From Candidatus Brockarchaeota archaeon (GTDB lineage Archaea > Thermoproteota > EX4484-205 > JAAOZP01): DNA of 58,915 nt. The position numbers and the translations under genes are program-made. Position 1 is the stretch's first letter. Every line of letters starts with the position of its first letter. The DNA lies in NCBI GenBank assembly GCA_017601345.1, contig JAFNIT010000006.1, positions 1 to 58,915 on the forward strand, given 5' to 3'. The notes below the pieces were generated by a model. That model was not told the DNA's origin and searched no databases. It was given only the letters and a program-made list of their open reading frames with translations. This document shows positions 8,128 through 17,499 of this stretch, one piece after another.

Positions 8128-11100
8128 ATGACTCCCAGGCGAAGGCCAATGCAAGTTAATGATTACAGGTCGAGTATAATGGCAATATTCTTAATTGCTC
8201 TCATCACGGTAATAGGGGAACCGTATTTTCTGACAGTATTGAGCTCAGCCTCCCCGCTTTCGACTACTCCGCCTTCTATGGTTGACGCTCAGAACCTCTT
8301 TCCATTAAACCTTCAGAGGGTGAGCAGCCTAATACAAGAAATCTCTTCCTTCGGGTCCAGGATGACTGGTTACCCAGGTTATTATAGAACACTCGATTAT
8401 CTTTACAATTATTTCAAGAACGAGTTGAAAATCACGCCCGTGGCTCATAGGTACAAGGTACTAGTGCCGTATGATGAAGAAACCTACATCGAAGTCTTGG
8501 AACCTTTTTCAGCTAGGGTCGATGCGTACGCGCTGTACCCGAACGGGGTTAATCCTTCTCCCACGCCCCCGGAAGGAGTTGTCGGAAGCCTGGTTTACGT
8601 TAAGGATGGTAGTTTAGAAAACTTCGATGAAAAAGATATTGAGGGGAACATCGTCGCCATGGATTTCAATTCTCAAGATAACTGGCTTAAGGCTGCTAAC
8701 CTTGGGGCTCAGGCCGTGGTATTCATCGAGCCGGAGTCAACCATGTACCCTGAATGCGAAGTCAAATTTCTAGATACTCCAATATGCTTTCCAAGGGTTT
8801 ATGTTAAAAAAGCCGATTGGGATCTTCTAAAGAACGCGGGTAAAATCAGGCTCGTCTCCAGGGTTTACTGGAAGGAGATCGAAGCAGTAAACCTGCTGGC
8901 GGTGATTAACGGAACAAGGTCCAGCGATATCATAATGCTTTCAACACATTTCGACTCGTGGTCTGTTGTTCCGGGACTGGCTTCAAGCAAAACCGAGCTC
9001 CTGCCACTAGCACTACTATTAGATTATGCGCACTATCTTAAGGATAATCCTCCATATTACACTGTTTGGATGGTCCTTTATTCTGGGCACTGGCAAGCCC
9101 TTAGGGGTGCGAGGGAATTCGTTGAGGACTACTTTTTCAGCGAAGACGTGATGAGTGGTAGAGTAACAATACGTGGAAACATAAACTTTGACCTCATAGC
9201 CAGCGACTGCGACGGCCTCCAAGTATTACAGTCCAGTTATTACTCTACTTATGGTGGAAATAGTATACATAATGCAGGAATGGGTGTAAGATTAAGATGG
9301 TTTGTATCTAAAATAACCGAAGACATACTGTTAAGAGACGAGGTTGCAGGATTCAGCCGGAACCGTCTAAAGGTCAATAACTCTCTAAACCTGGTAAGTA
9401 TGCAAGTTGCTCCAAGCGCATCTGGAGGATATAACATAAACCCGATCGGAACCGAACCCTATCCATATATGCTGGATTCAGAACCGGTCTCGATCTCCGG
9501 CATAGTGGCCTTCTCCATAACTACTAGGAGCTCAAACAGGCTTTACGTGGGTTCTCCAATAAGCGATGAGAAATATGCTGACCTTACTATTCTAGACCCA
9601 TATTTACAGCTTGCCCTATACATTACTAATGAGCTTTTGAACACAGAGTGGAGCGGCGTGGAAAGAGTTAAGCCGGAGAGATACCTATTAGTACAATCCA
9701 GAGGCTTCCCCGGCTACGCAACTCTCTACGGAAGGGTTGTAACCTACAATTTCAGCAAGGGATGGTACGATGGGGTTCCTAATGCGATAGTGGAGCTGAA
9801 GCTGAACACCCAGTGGGGGCCCTCGACATATAAGCTTAACCGGATAGTCATGAAAGCTGATGAGCAAGGGTATTTCACCGTCCATGGTGTACCTATTTCC
9901 GGCGCAGCAGCAGGCGGTAACGTTGTAATCCCGTTCTCCAGATGGGTTGCGCAAGCCTGGGTTTTCGACGACAAGGGCACTATCCTAATGGCTACTGACA
10001 TGGGCCAGTTCGGCATGAGCAGGTTTCCGCAGGAAGTGATTATCCTACACGAGCATGAAAACATTACTGTGGTGGTGGCTAAAGTAGTTTCAGTCGAGAT
10101 ATTTGATTTCGAACTACCAACCGAGCTCACCACGCCCAGCATAAGAGACCCCCGGGCTGGGACATTCGAGAGATGGAGGTTCTCGAGAGCAGAGCTCATA
10201 CCCTTAGAGTTTTACAGTAAAAGTATACCAATAAGTTTCGGCTCTTATTGTAACGGTTGGGAGCCCGTAGCCATAGCTTGGATACAGCCCAATGTAAGGT
10301 TTGCGGTTTTGGGTACGGGAGTTCTTCTGACAAACTCCTCAGCTGAGAACACAGAGGGGTATGGTCTCTACGCTGACTATGGGAGCAAGATAAGGGTAGG
10401 GTTTTCTGCTCTACAAATTGCTAGGGACCTGTACTACATATCCTACGGAAGGTATGCAGGTCTTGCTAATAAAAACGTTGGAAGCCCGAGTGCGAATGAG
10501 ACTCTTAACAAGGCGAAGGAGTATTTGGAAAAGGCTGAAGAATGCTTAAGCGAGAAGAAATATAGTGAAGCGTATGTTTGTGCGCTAATAGCTAGGGCCT
10601 ATGGTGCAAAGGCCTATGGAATGGAAGTTATGCCACTTATAAACGACTCAGCGAGATCCCTCCTTTACATATTCATCATAATAATACTGGGTGCCTTCTT
10701 CTTGGAAAAGATTTTGGTTCATGCGCAAGGTAATAAGCGTTTAATAGCTATCGTTGCATTCGGAGGATTCTTCATAGGGCTTTTCGCAATAGTTCATCCC
10801 GTTTTTAGCTTGATGAGCAATATATCATTGGGGATGATGGGCTCACTCATATTGGTGGTTTTACTAATTACAGTGATCATTCTGCTCTCACTTAGCGAGG
10901 AGGTTAGGTCAGGCATCGAGAAAAGAATCCTCGGCGTCCACAGGGCTGAGATAAGCCGGCTTGACACAGCTATGATATCCTTCTCTCTTGGAAGCGAACA
11001 CATGCGGCGTAGGCCTTTGCGTGCAATACTTGTCCTCTTAACGATGATTACCATGATTATCGCAATAACATCATTTACCTCTCTTACTCCTTCCCGAGTA

Positions 11101-12687
11101 TCCAGGGATGTCGTCTGGCCAACTACGTATCCGCCGAGCCTCAATGAAATTCTGATAAAGCAGGGGAGGGGCGTGCCCCCAGGCATGCTTTCTGAAAAAG
11201 TTTTTAGCGTAGCGAGTATGATGGCTGGAGACGAATACTATGTTCTGCCACGAGTATGGTTGTATGCTAACTTGGATAGGGTTTTGTCAGCAGCATACTT
11301 TAGGGTTTACAGTGCTAGCAACTACACTACGGTAAATGCTCTCATGGGAATAACTCAGGAAGACTTCAATCTGATTTTTGAAAAGATTAAGGGAAACATT
11401 ACTCTGGGAAGCAGGATTCTTGGCGAAGACTCTGCAATAATATCTAGAACGTTGGCGAAAACGCTGAGCGTCGAAGTAGGGGATACCATAAGGGTTGCAG
11501 GAGTTAACTTTACAGTAATGGGGATCGTAGAATCCCCTGACCTCATCGACTACATTATTGAAGCAGACGGCTGGAATATTTTCCCAGGGAACCCGATTTA
11601 CTTCCCGACTATAAGTAGGGATCAAACGCAGCAGGCTCCGGGTGCTATCCCGCAGAACCTCGGAATCTCAACCACTATTCTAATACCTTATGAGATGGCT
11701 CTAAGACTAGGAGGATATATTGCTACAATAACCTTGGTTCCTAAACAACCCACTTCCTACGAGGATATGTTGAAGCTGGCTAGAGAAATCGCGTATGCGA
11801 CAGACCTGTCAATATACATCTCTTATGAAGGTTCTTCTCGGAGAATGTCTACTTACTCGAGCATCCTCCTAGGAGGGTGGGAAATAATATGGATTATATT
11901 AATCATAGGCGCTTTAAACATTTTCACCACAGTCTTAGGCAGCTTGAAAGAGAGGGCTAGGGAAGTCTACATCTTCAGCGTAGTAGGCTTGTCCCCGATG
12001 GGTGTCACAGTGTTCTTCATGACGGAAGTTCTGGTTTACGCTGTGATAAGCACCCTAATAGGGTATGTCAGCGGCTACTTCGTAACGAGACTATTCATGC
12101 TACTGGGCATTCTACCATCTACTCACGTTTTCAACTTCGCATCTCTCTTCACAATCCTGGGTACTCTAATAGTAATAGCCTCAGCTCTCGCAGCCTCCTC
12201 GTATCCCTCCTACATCGCTTCCAGAGTTGTTACACCATCGTTGGAAAGAAGATGGAAGTTTAAGACGAAGCCTAAGGAAGACGAGTGGGAAATACCCCTG
12301 TTGATAAGCATCCCTACTTTAGAGGAGTGCAAGGGGGTCATGGCATACTTGTACGAGTACTATAGCGGAGGAGGGGCTGTGAAGGAAGGTATACACATGG
12401 TTAAGGATCTTTACCCGCCGGACTACGAGAATCTTTCGCTAAGCCTGACGGCAAGCCTATCGCCTTTCGAAGTAGGCGTCTTGCAAGCAGTCAATGTCTC
12501 AGCAAAGTTCAACGAGAGCATAAAGAGGTACGAAGTCATCCTCCACCTCAAGAGGCTATCAGGCCCGCAGAATGTTTGGGAGACTTCGAACTACAGGTTC
12601 GTAAACGATTTGAGAAAACAACTATTAATGTGGGGATCATTCTCAGCCTCTGAGAAAGCAAAGTATATCTCTAAGGCAGCAGGCTAG
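8128..12687 (+). CDS. M28 peptidase-like ectodomain fused to FtsX/MacB-type permease
   Basis: The protein has 1519 residues. An N-terminal hydrophobic segment (about 17-40) is followed by an M28 aminopeptidase-like region (about 60-460) with a probable PA domain inserted (about 130-235). STHFDSW at about residue 274 keeps the H-x-D of M28, but the following metal-binding DN is replaced in LASSKTELLP, and the Glu-Glu motif is replaced by SGHWQALRGA (about 321). The peptidase may therefore be inactive. A carboxypeptidase-regulatory-like beta domain lies near 540-640. Four membrane segments occur at about 845-980, an extracytoplasmic MacB-like region follows, and an FtsX permease bundle lies at 1250-1365. 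No ABC ATPase is adjacent. It may bind or export peptides or lipoproteins. Confidence 0.78.
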   Translation: MTPRRRPMQVNDYRSSIMAIFLIALITVIGEPYFLTVLSSASPLSTTPPSMVDAQNLFPLNLQRVSSLIQEISSFGSRMTGYPGYYRTLDYLYNYFKNELKITPVAHRYKVLVPYDEETYIEVLEPFSARVDAYALYPNGVNPSPTPPEGVVGSLVYVKDGSLENFDEKDIEGNIVAMDFNSQDNWLKAANLGAQAVVFIEPESTMYPECEVKFLDTPICFPRVYVKKADWDLLKNAGKIRLVSRVYWKEIEAVNLLAVINGTRSSDIIMLSTHFDSWSVVPGLASSKTELLPLALLLDYAHYLKDNPPYYTVWMVLYSGHWQALRGAREFVEDYFFSEDVMSGRVTIRGNINFDLIASDCDGLQVLQSSYYSTYGGNSIHNAGMGVRLRWFVSKITEDILLRDEVAGFSRNRLKVNNSLNLVSMQVAPSASGGYNINPIGTEPYPYMLDSEPVSISGIVAFSITTRSSNRLYVGSPISDEKYADLTILDPYLQLALYITNELLNTEWSGVERVKPERYLLVQSRGFPGYATLYGRVVTYNFSKGWYDGVPNAIVELKLNTQWGPSTYKLNRIVMKADEQGYFTVHGVPISGAAAGGNVVIPFSRWVAQAWVFDDKGTILMATDMGQFGMSRFPQEVIILHEHENITVVVAKVVSVEIFDFELPTELTTPSIRDPRAGTFERWRFSRAELIPLEFYSKSIPISFGSYCNGWEPVAIAWIQPNVRFAVLGTGVLLTNSSAENTEGYGLYADYGSKIRVGFSALQIARDLYYISYGRYAGLANKNVGSPSANETLNKAKEYLEKAEECLSEKKYSEAYVCALIARAYGAKAYGMEVMPLINDSARSLLYIFIIIILGAFFLEKILVHAQGNKRLIAIVAFGGFFIGLFAIVHPVFSLMSNISLGMMGSLILVVLLITVIILLSLSEEVRSGIEKRILGVHRAEISRLDTAMISFSLGSEHMRRRPLRAILVLLTMITMIIAITSFTSLTPSRVSRDVVWPTTYPPSLNEILIKQGRGVPPGMLSEKVFSVASMMAGDEYYVLPRVWLYANLDRVLSAAYFRVYSASNYTTVNALMGITQEDFNLIFEKIKGNITLGSRILGEDSAIISRTLAKTLSVEVGDTIRVAGVNFTVMGIVESPDLIDYIIEADGWNIFPGNPIYFPTISRDQTQQAPGAIPQNLGISTTILIPYEMALRLGGYIATITLVPKQPTSYEDMLKLAREIAYATDLSIYISYEGSSRRMSTYSSILLGGWEIIWIILIIGALNIFTTVLGSLKERAREVYIFSVVGLSPMGVTVFFMTEVLVYAVISTLIGYVSGYFVTRLFMLLGILPSTHVFNFASLFTILGTLIVIASALAASSYPSYIASRVVTPSLERRWKFKTKPKEDEWEIPLLISIPTLEECKGVMAYLYEYYSGGGAVKEGIHMVKDLYPPDYENLSLSLTASLSPFEVGVLQAVNVSAKFNESIKRYEVILHLKRLSGPQNVWETSNYRFVNDLRKQLLMWGSFSASEKAKYISKAAG

Positions 12688-13351
12688 TATACGTAAAACC
12701 TTCTACTTTTTTCGCTAACCCTAATACCGTTAGATAACTTCTCCCAGTGCCCCCGCCGCCGAAAGGCATACCGTACATTAAATGAGCCCTCAAAATCCAT
12801 GAGACGGACGGAGGAGACTCTAAGTATTCCTTAACCAGCCTGCCGATTACTAGGCCCCTGCCGGAGGCAAGCATGTAGTATTCGAGCAGTTCAGCAGGTA
12901 TTAGCCTTGGAAATATTTCTAAAAGCTCCAACCTGCTCTTCTTAATGTCCTTCTCAACATCCTTATCGTTCTTCAACATTGAGAAAAGCTCTCCCCCATC
13001 GGGCAGTGGAATCTTATTCTTAAGTGCGGGGAGCTCGCTCCACCTCCTTATCTCCACCCTCTTAATCAATACTCCCTTCACCTCCAGTTCCACGGATTCC
13101 GACAACATTTTCTTCAACAATTGAGAACGCTCCCTGTCTCGAACTCTGTCCTCCGGGATATCAAGTATTCCAATCATCTCGATCTTCATGTCAAGACTAA
13201 ACTGCATCCTCCTCACTATAATCATCAAAGTAAAATTTGGCTGTTTAATCGGCTTAACTAGGAGGTTCCCTCTCTGCGTTTCTTCTAAGGATACTTCAAA
13301 TCGCTCTAAAGTCTTCTTGACAGCTCTTATCCAAGACATTCTTATTGCCAC
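12671..13351 (-). CDS. uncharacterised archaeal protein
   Basis: This 226-residue soluble protein starts at GTG 13351 or ATG 13339. The N-terminal half looks like an alpha/beta domain with basic strands (FTLMIIVRRMQFSLDMKIEM). The C-terminal half is helical and ends with a glycine-rich loop (YGMPFGGGGTGRSY) that is not a P-loop. No family was recognised. Its 3' end overlaps the 3' end of the M28-FtsX gene by 17 bases on the opposite strand. No operon partner; function unknown. Confidence 0.65.
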   Translation of the reverse strand: MAIRMSWIRAVKKTLERFEVSLEETQRGNLLVKPIKQPNFTLMIIVRRMQFSLDMKIEMIGILDIPEDRVRDRERSQLLKKMLSESVELEVKGVLIKRVEIRRWSELPALKNKIPLPDGGELFSMLKNDKDVEKDIKKSRLELLEIFPRLIPAELLEYYMLASGRGLVIGRLVKEYLESPPSVSWILRAHLMYGMPFGGGGTGRSYLTVLGLAKKVEGFTYTSLLP

Positions 13352-13507
13352 GAAGCTACCTACAAGTATTATTTTAAAATTAACAGCCTCAAATGCCCGA
13401 TTTTACTGACGCAACACTGTGTTAAACCGTTTGAATGAGGTTTTCAGCATATTTTTCAACACTGATAAAGAAAATTAGAGTTGCCATTAATGATTTTTTT
13501 AGCAAAA

Positions 13508-13546
13508 CTTAAATACTTACTATCCGTATAACATATACGAAGGTGA
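13508..13546 (+). promoter_or_regulatory. promoter and SD of OPT-like copy 2
   Basis: The TATA-like CTTAAATAC at 13508-13516 lies about 40 bases before the ATG, and GAAGGTGAAA at 13539-13548 is a good SD. The third copy has the same arrangement: AACATATAC followed by GAGGTGAAA just before its ATG. The leader sequences of the two copies are thus related. Confidence 0.5.
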
Positions 13547-13555
13547 AAATATAGT

Positions 13556-15655
13556 ATGGCTACGGAAGTAGAGTTAAAAACAGGCCTAACCGTAAGATCA
13601 CTTGCCTTATCAATTCCCTTAACGCTGATATTCGCAGTCCTCTCGGCCATAATGGGTACCTACACTGATAAGACCGGGACGTTCGGAACCTTCATCCTCC
13701 CGATGATTTACATCGTGATCATCATGGAGCTCCTTGGGAGAGCAAGCCCTAAGGCGAGGCTGACCCCTCAGGAATACGTTTTCGTATTCACAATGTTCAC
13801 ATGCTTGGGTATGCACAGTTATCTAACGATGCATGCTGCAGCTCACCATAATCCTATAAACATGCCCTTGTACGGAGCTTTTAGCGACTATCTAGCGTTT
13901 GGAATAGGTGACTTAAGAGACCCCTGGAGTAAAGCTGTTCCCTCTGTAATAGTCGCACCTGAGCCGGTTCGCTTCGATATTGCGACGATGCTCCTCAACG
14001 GGAGGGCTCCGGGTCAAGCAGTACCATGGGGATACTTAATGACTTCTATAGTGTACTGGGGACTGATATACTTGTTCTACTCTTTCATAAGCATATTCGT
14101 AGCCTTCACCGTAGGAAGGGTATGGATAGAGGAGGAGAGACTAGTGTTCCCACTAGCATTACCCTCACTCCACCTGTTCAAGGAGGCGGGGGAGGTTGAT
14201 CCGACCACGAATAAATCTAGAATCTTCGACTTCAAGCTGGCAACCACGAAAGTGTTCTGGGGAATGTTCCTCATCGGCGCGCTCGGCGGCATAATCCCCG
14301 TTGTAGTTGAGCTCTGGCCAGCGTTCCCAGCATCAGCTTGGTGGGGTGAGAACAGGGTTGACATGCCGTTTCTAGCGCAGGCAATACCCGGTGCCTACGC
14401 ATCCTTCATATTCTTCATACCTCAAATAGCCGTCGGGCTAGTCATGCCCAATGACGCTTTGATAACCCTAATCATCGGATGGGTAATATTCGGCGTAATA
14501 TACCAGGGACTAGCAGTGGCCATGGGCTGGATAGCGTACACGCCAGGCATGGAGTTCCTCTGGCCTTGGGATGGCGGCGCGGGGACAACACTAATGCCGT
14601 TCCCCTACAGGCTCGTCGGCTCAACGGGTTTAGCACTCGGCATAGCTGTATGGTGCATCTACACTCAAAGGAAGAGGTTCCTAAGCGTGTTCTCATCTCT
14701 TTGGAAAGGCGGTGAGGAGAGAGGTCTTTCATTGAGGATTGTTTCACTACTGGTTCTAATAGGCGCCTTCGGATGGTATGCGTTGATGCTCGTAGAAGGA
14801 GCTGACCCGCTCGTCGCCCTGCTAATACCTTTATGGGGCTTCTTGTTCAACGTTTTCTACGCGAGAATATACGCTGAGGTGTTCTGGCACGTGGGCACTG
14901 GCTGGGGACAAGGCACAGCTGTCTGGGAGCCAACATACCTAGTTGGCGTAGGTTTGAGAGGATGGCCTGCTCCCGAGGCAGTAACATGGAACACGCCTAT
15001 GACTGACCCCGGCTGGTTCACGATAGCCAGGAACATCGCTAACGTCGGCCACTGGAACATCTCATTCTCCCCGCTTGCATCGGGACACATGGTGACGCTT
15101 TACAAGCTTGCCTACGATCTTAAGATGAGGCTTAAGGACCTGCTGATTGCCATCATCATAAGCATACTGATACTCCTATTCATATTCGTACCACTCGTAT
15201 CCTACTTCATGTTCAATACGAAAGGCGGGATAAGCCAGCTTGGTGACATGTACACATGGTGGCCGTGGATTGCGCAGGGGATGTATCACAGGGGTAGAGC
15301 TGCACCAACCGGCATGACTATAGAATACTCATTGCTGGTAGTCAACCTACTCGGTTTCGTGCTGGCTATAGTGCTCTACATACTCAAGCTGAAGGTGCCG
15401 ATCTTCTGGTTCATAAACGTCCCGGCGCTCTCCATAGCCATGACCATACCAACATACATGTGGATGACTTCGCTGATTGCTTTGATCATAAAGTTCGTCG
15501 TAATAAGGACTGTGGGTATTAAGAAGTACGAGGAGTATGCTATACCCATTGTAGCAGGCTGGATACTCGGCTTCGGAGCAATGTGGCTGCCGGCTGCAAT
15601 ACTAAACCTAGTCGGGCCGACAGCAACAAGGTTCTCAACGCTATTCGCACCGTAA
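13556..15655 (+). CDS. OPT-like/DUF6785-DUF6784-type polytopic membrane protein, copy 2
   Basis: This 699-residue protein has about 15 hydrophobic segments. The loop WIEEERLVFPLALPSLHLF resembles the conserved E-x-L-x-F-P motif of OPT-family transporters and of DUF6785/6784 proteins. It is about 85 percent identical by eye to the copy at 30169-32259, with blocks of complete nucleotide identity, and more distantly related to copy 1. It is followed 135 bases downstream by a secreted-type glycosidase. Likely an importer of oligosaccharides or another substrate released by the neighbouring hydrolases. The substrate assignment is inference; an active-transport mechanism is not proven. Confidence 0.75.
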   Translation: MATEVELKTGLTVRSLALSIPLTLIFAVLSAIMGTYTDKTGTFGTFILPMIYIVIIMELLGRASPKARLTPQEYVFVFTMFTCLGMHSYLTMHAAAHHNPINMPLYGAFSDYLAFGIGDLRDPWSKAVPSVIVAPEPVRFDIATMLLNGRAPGQAVPWGYLMTSIVYWGLIYLFYSFISIFVAFTVGRVWIEEERLVFPLALPSLHLFKEAGEVDPTTNKSRIFDFKLATTKVFWGMFLIGALGGIIPVVVELWPAFPASAWWGENRVDMPFLAQAIPGAYASFIFFIPQIAVGLVMPNDALITLIIGWVIFGVIYQGLAVAMGWIAYTPGMEFLWPWDGGAGTTLMPFPYRLVGSTGLALGIAVWCIYTQRKRFLSVFSSLWKGGEERGLSLRIVSLLVLIGAFGWYALMLVEGADPLVALLIPLWGFLFNVFYARIYAEVFWHVGTGWGQGTAVWEPTYLVGVGLRGWPAPEAVTWNTPMTDPGWFTIARNIANVGHWNISFSPLASGHMVTLYKLAYDLKMRLKDLLIAIIISILILLFIFVPLVSYFMFNTKGGISQLGDMYTWWPWIAQGMYHRGRAAPTGMTIEYSLLVVNLLGFVLAIVLYILKLKVPIFWFINVPALSIAMTIPTYMWMTSLIALIIKFVVIRTVGIKKYEEYAIPIVAGWILGFGAMWLPAAILNLVGPTATRFSTLFAP
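13956..14101 (+). repeat. inverted repeat block A between OPT-like copies 2 and 3
   Basis: By direct reading this 146-base stretch is identical to the reverse complement of 31714-31859 in copy 3, while the sequence on both sides diverges. This is the signature of a gene-conversion tract. Confidence 0.8.
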
Positions 15656-15714
15656 AAACACTAAACCCCTTCCTCTTTTTCTTCCTAAAATTTTCCAACC
15701 TTTTCTAACTCTAA
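15452..15714 (+). repeat. inverted repeat block B, including 3' flank
   Basis: This 263-base block covers the last 204 bases of OPT-like copy 2 and 59 bases beyond its stop codon. It is identical to the reverse complement of 30110-30372. Identity stops sharply at both ends. Because it includes non-coding flank, selection on the protein cannot explain it. Confidence 0.85.
15671..15686 (+). terminator. T-rich terminator after OPT-like copy 2
   Basis: TCCTCTTTTTCTTCC follows the stop codon by about 15 bases, with no stem. Archaeal transcription commonly ends at such pyrimidine-rich T tracts. The same sequence follows copy 3 on the other strand. Confidence 0.5.
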
Positions 15715-15792
15715 ACCATGTTAAGAGCGTATCTTGAACTATTTAAATCGTAGTGAAAAATTTAAAGACTACAAAAATCTGTTAGAAGATTG

Positions 15793-17232
15793 ATGAAGCC
15801 AGGTAAGCATGCTTACTTAATCATTCTCTTTGTAATATTTCTACTGCTATTGTTCTCGTCTTACAGCTCGTTTACCTGTTTCCAATCCCTTAGGGGGATC
15901 GAGAGCCAGCTTGATGAGTATGATAAGGATTTCAAATCCTTGGCAAGCCTTATATCCGGTTTATATTACGACGATTATGGTGGAGTATTGCACGCGAAAG
16001 GAAGAGCCACAGGCTTCTTCCATGTTGAGAAGATTGGTGATGTATGGTGGATAATAAACCCTGAGGGGAACGTTTTTCTTTCGAAAGGAGTCAATGCAAT
16101 AAACTTTCAAGGAGATTACTCGCCAGCACTCGGGTATAGTCCTTATAACAGAGCTCTGTTAAGGAAATACGGAAACTCAGAGACTTGGGCTAGGGCGACA
16201 GTTACAAGACTTCGCGAATATGGTTTTAATACTATTGGTGCATGGTCAAGCGAGGAACTTTTTACTCAGGGAATGCCTTACACGATCATTCTTAACGTCG
16301 CGGCCAGGGCGGGAGCAGAATGGGTTAGCGGCAGGGTTACGGACTTCTTCTCAGAAGATTTTGAAAGGATTGCAAACGAAGTGGCTGAGGAAATATGTGC
16401 CACTAGGAGGGATGATCCTTATCTTTTAGGCTACTTCACTGACAATGAGCTAAGATGGTCTCCTGATTGGAGATCGTCTAAACATCTTTTCGACGACTAT
16501 ATTGCTCTGGAAAAGGATGCACCGGGTAAAAGAGCTTTAGTCCAATATTTAGAGAGCAAGTATGGAAGCATAAGAGAGCTCAATGCGAAATGGGGTATGA
16601 ACTTCAACTCTTTTGAAGACATTCTCGATACTTATACACTTCCCCCAAGCAGTTTAATAGATCCTGATAGGCTAGGCTTCTTGGAGGTCGTTTCTAGAAG
16701 GTATTTCCAAGTTTGTCATGATGCAATAAGAAGGCACGATCCGAACCATATGATTTTAGGGTGCAGATTCGCATTTAGACCTCCCGACGAGGTTTTGAAA
16801 GGATGCATAGGCTATATCGATGTAATTTCAATGAACAACTATGGATTGGAGCCTCCTGTCGAAGACCTTAGGGAAATGCATAATTTAACAGGCTTGCCGA
16901 TAATGATAACAGAGTTTTCGTTTAAAGCAATGGATTCAGGCCTGCCAAATACGCGAGGAGCCGGGTCCCCATTAGCAACGCAGAAAGACAGAGCAGAACG
17001 ATTTGAAAAATATGTTAGTAAACTCCTGTCTGAGCCTTACATAGTCGGTTATCACTGGTTCCAATACGCAGACCAGCCGGCGCAGGGAAGGTTTGACGGG
17101 GAAAATAGCAATTTCGGTCTTGTTAACATAGAGGATGAGCCCTGGACGATTTTAGTTACAAGGGCTACAGTCGTCAATCTTAAAGCTGAACTCATACATG
17201 CAAGGTCCGTTGAAAAATCTAATCCGCCTTAG
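15793..17232 (+). CDS. membrane-anchored clan GH-A glycoside hydrolase (GH42/GH50/agarase-like)
   Basis: This 479-residue protein starts at ATG 15793 (a TTG lies just before it). A signal or anchor segment spans about 7-27. The catalytic barrel opens with VWWIINPEGNVFLSKGVNA, the start typical of agarase/GH50-like and related beta-galactosidase-like enzymes. Probable acid/base E219 lies in GYFTDNELRW, and probable nucleophile E374 in PIMITEFSFKA. GYHWFQYADQP near the end matches the last strand of the barrel. It sits between an OPT-like transporter gene and a GH3 gene. The family assignment beyond clan GH-A, and therefore the substrate, is uncertain. Confidence 0.72.
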   Translation: MKPGKHAYLIILFVIFLLLLFSSYSSFTCFQSLRGIESQLDEYDKDFKSLASLISGLYYDDYGGVLHAKGRATGFFHVEKIGDVWWIINPEGNVFLSKGVNAINFQGDYSPALGYSPYNRALLRKYGNSETWARATVTRLREYGFNTIGAWSSEELFTQGMPYTIILNVAARAGAEWVSGRVTDFFSEDFERIANEVAEEICATRRDDPYLLGYFTDNELRWSPDWRSSKHLFDDYIALEKDAPGKRALVQYLESKYGSIRELNAKWGMNFNSFEDILDTYTLPPSSLIDPDRLGFLEVVSRRYFQVCHDAIRRHDPNHMILGCRFAFRPPDEVLKGCIGYIDVISMNNYGLEPPVEDLREMHNLTGLPIMITEFSFKAMDSGLPNTRGAGSPLATQKDRAERFEKYVSKLLSEPYIVGYHWFQYADQPAQGRFDGENSNFGLVNIEDEPWTILVTRATVVNLKAELIHARSVEKSNPP

Positions 17233-17499
17233 TTTTTAGTAAGAAAGGTATATTTACAACACTAAATCCTTTTCTATCCGTCACGAGGGTTTCCGATAAG
17301 AATTGCTTAAGATACAACATTCAATAAAATTCGATGAATTGAGCTTAAGCCTGATTCGAAGGCTGCTGCATGCTTTCAGTATCGATTATGACGAGACTCT
17401 AACCATGTTCTTAACCGACTTATAAAACATTTAAAACGATTTACTGTACGTGTTAAAACTATAAATATTGTAAAAACTTAACATGATTGGTGTGGAAGG
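17233..17499. other. intergenic region with a promoter for the GH3 gene
   Basis: There is no convincing gene here. A short frame starting at a TTG near 17303 reads for about 40 codons but has no RBS or recognisable product. Close to the GH3 start, ACTATAAATA (17458-17467) is a TATA candidate and GGTGTGGAAGG just before the ATG is the SD. Confidence 0.45.

Noticed and set aside
12671-12687. Overlap of convergent genes as a possible antisense control element
   Set aside because: Seventeen-base tail overlaps are common in compact archaeal genomes and nothing else supports regulation.
17303-17425. Frame of about 40 codons before the GH3 gene
   Set aside because: Only a TTG start, no RBS, no recognisable product; probably chance or an unrecognisable remnant.
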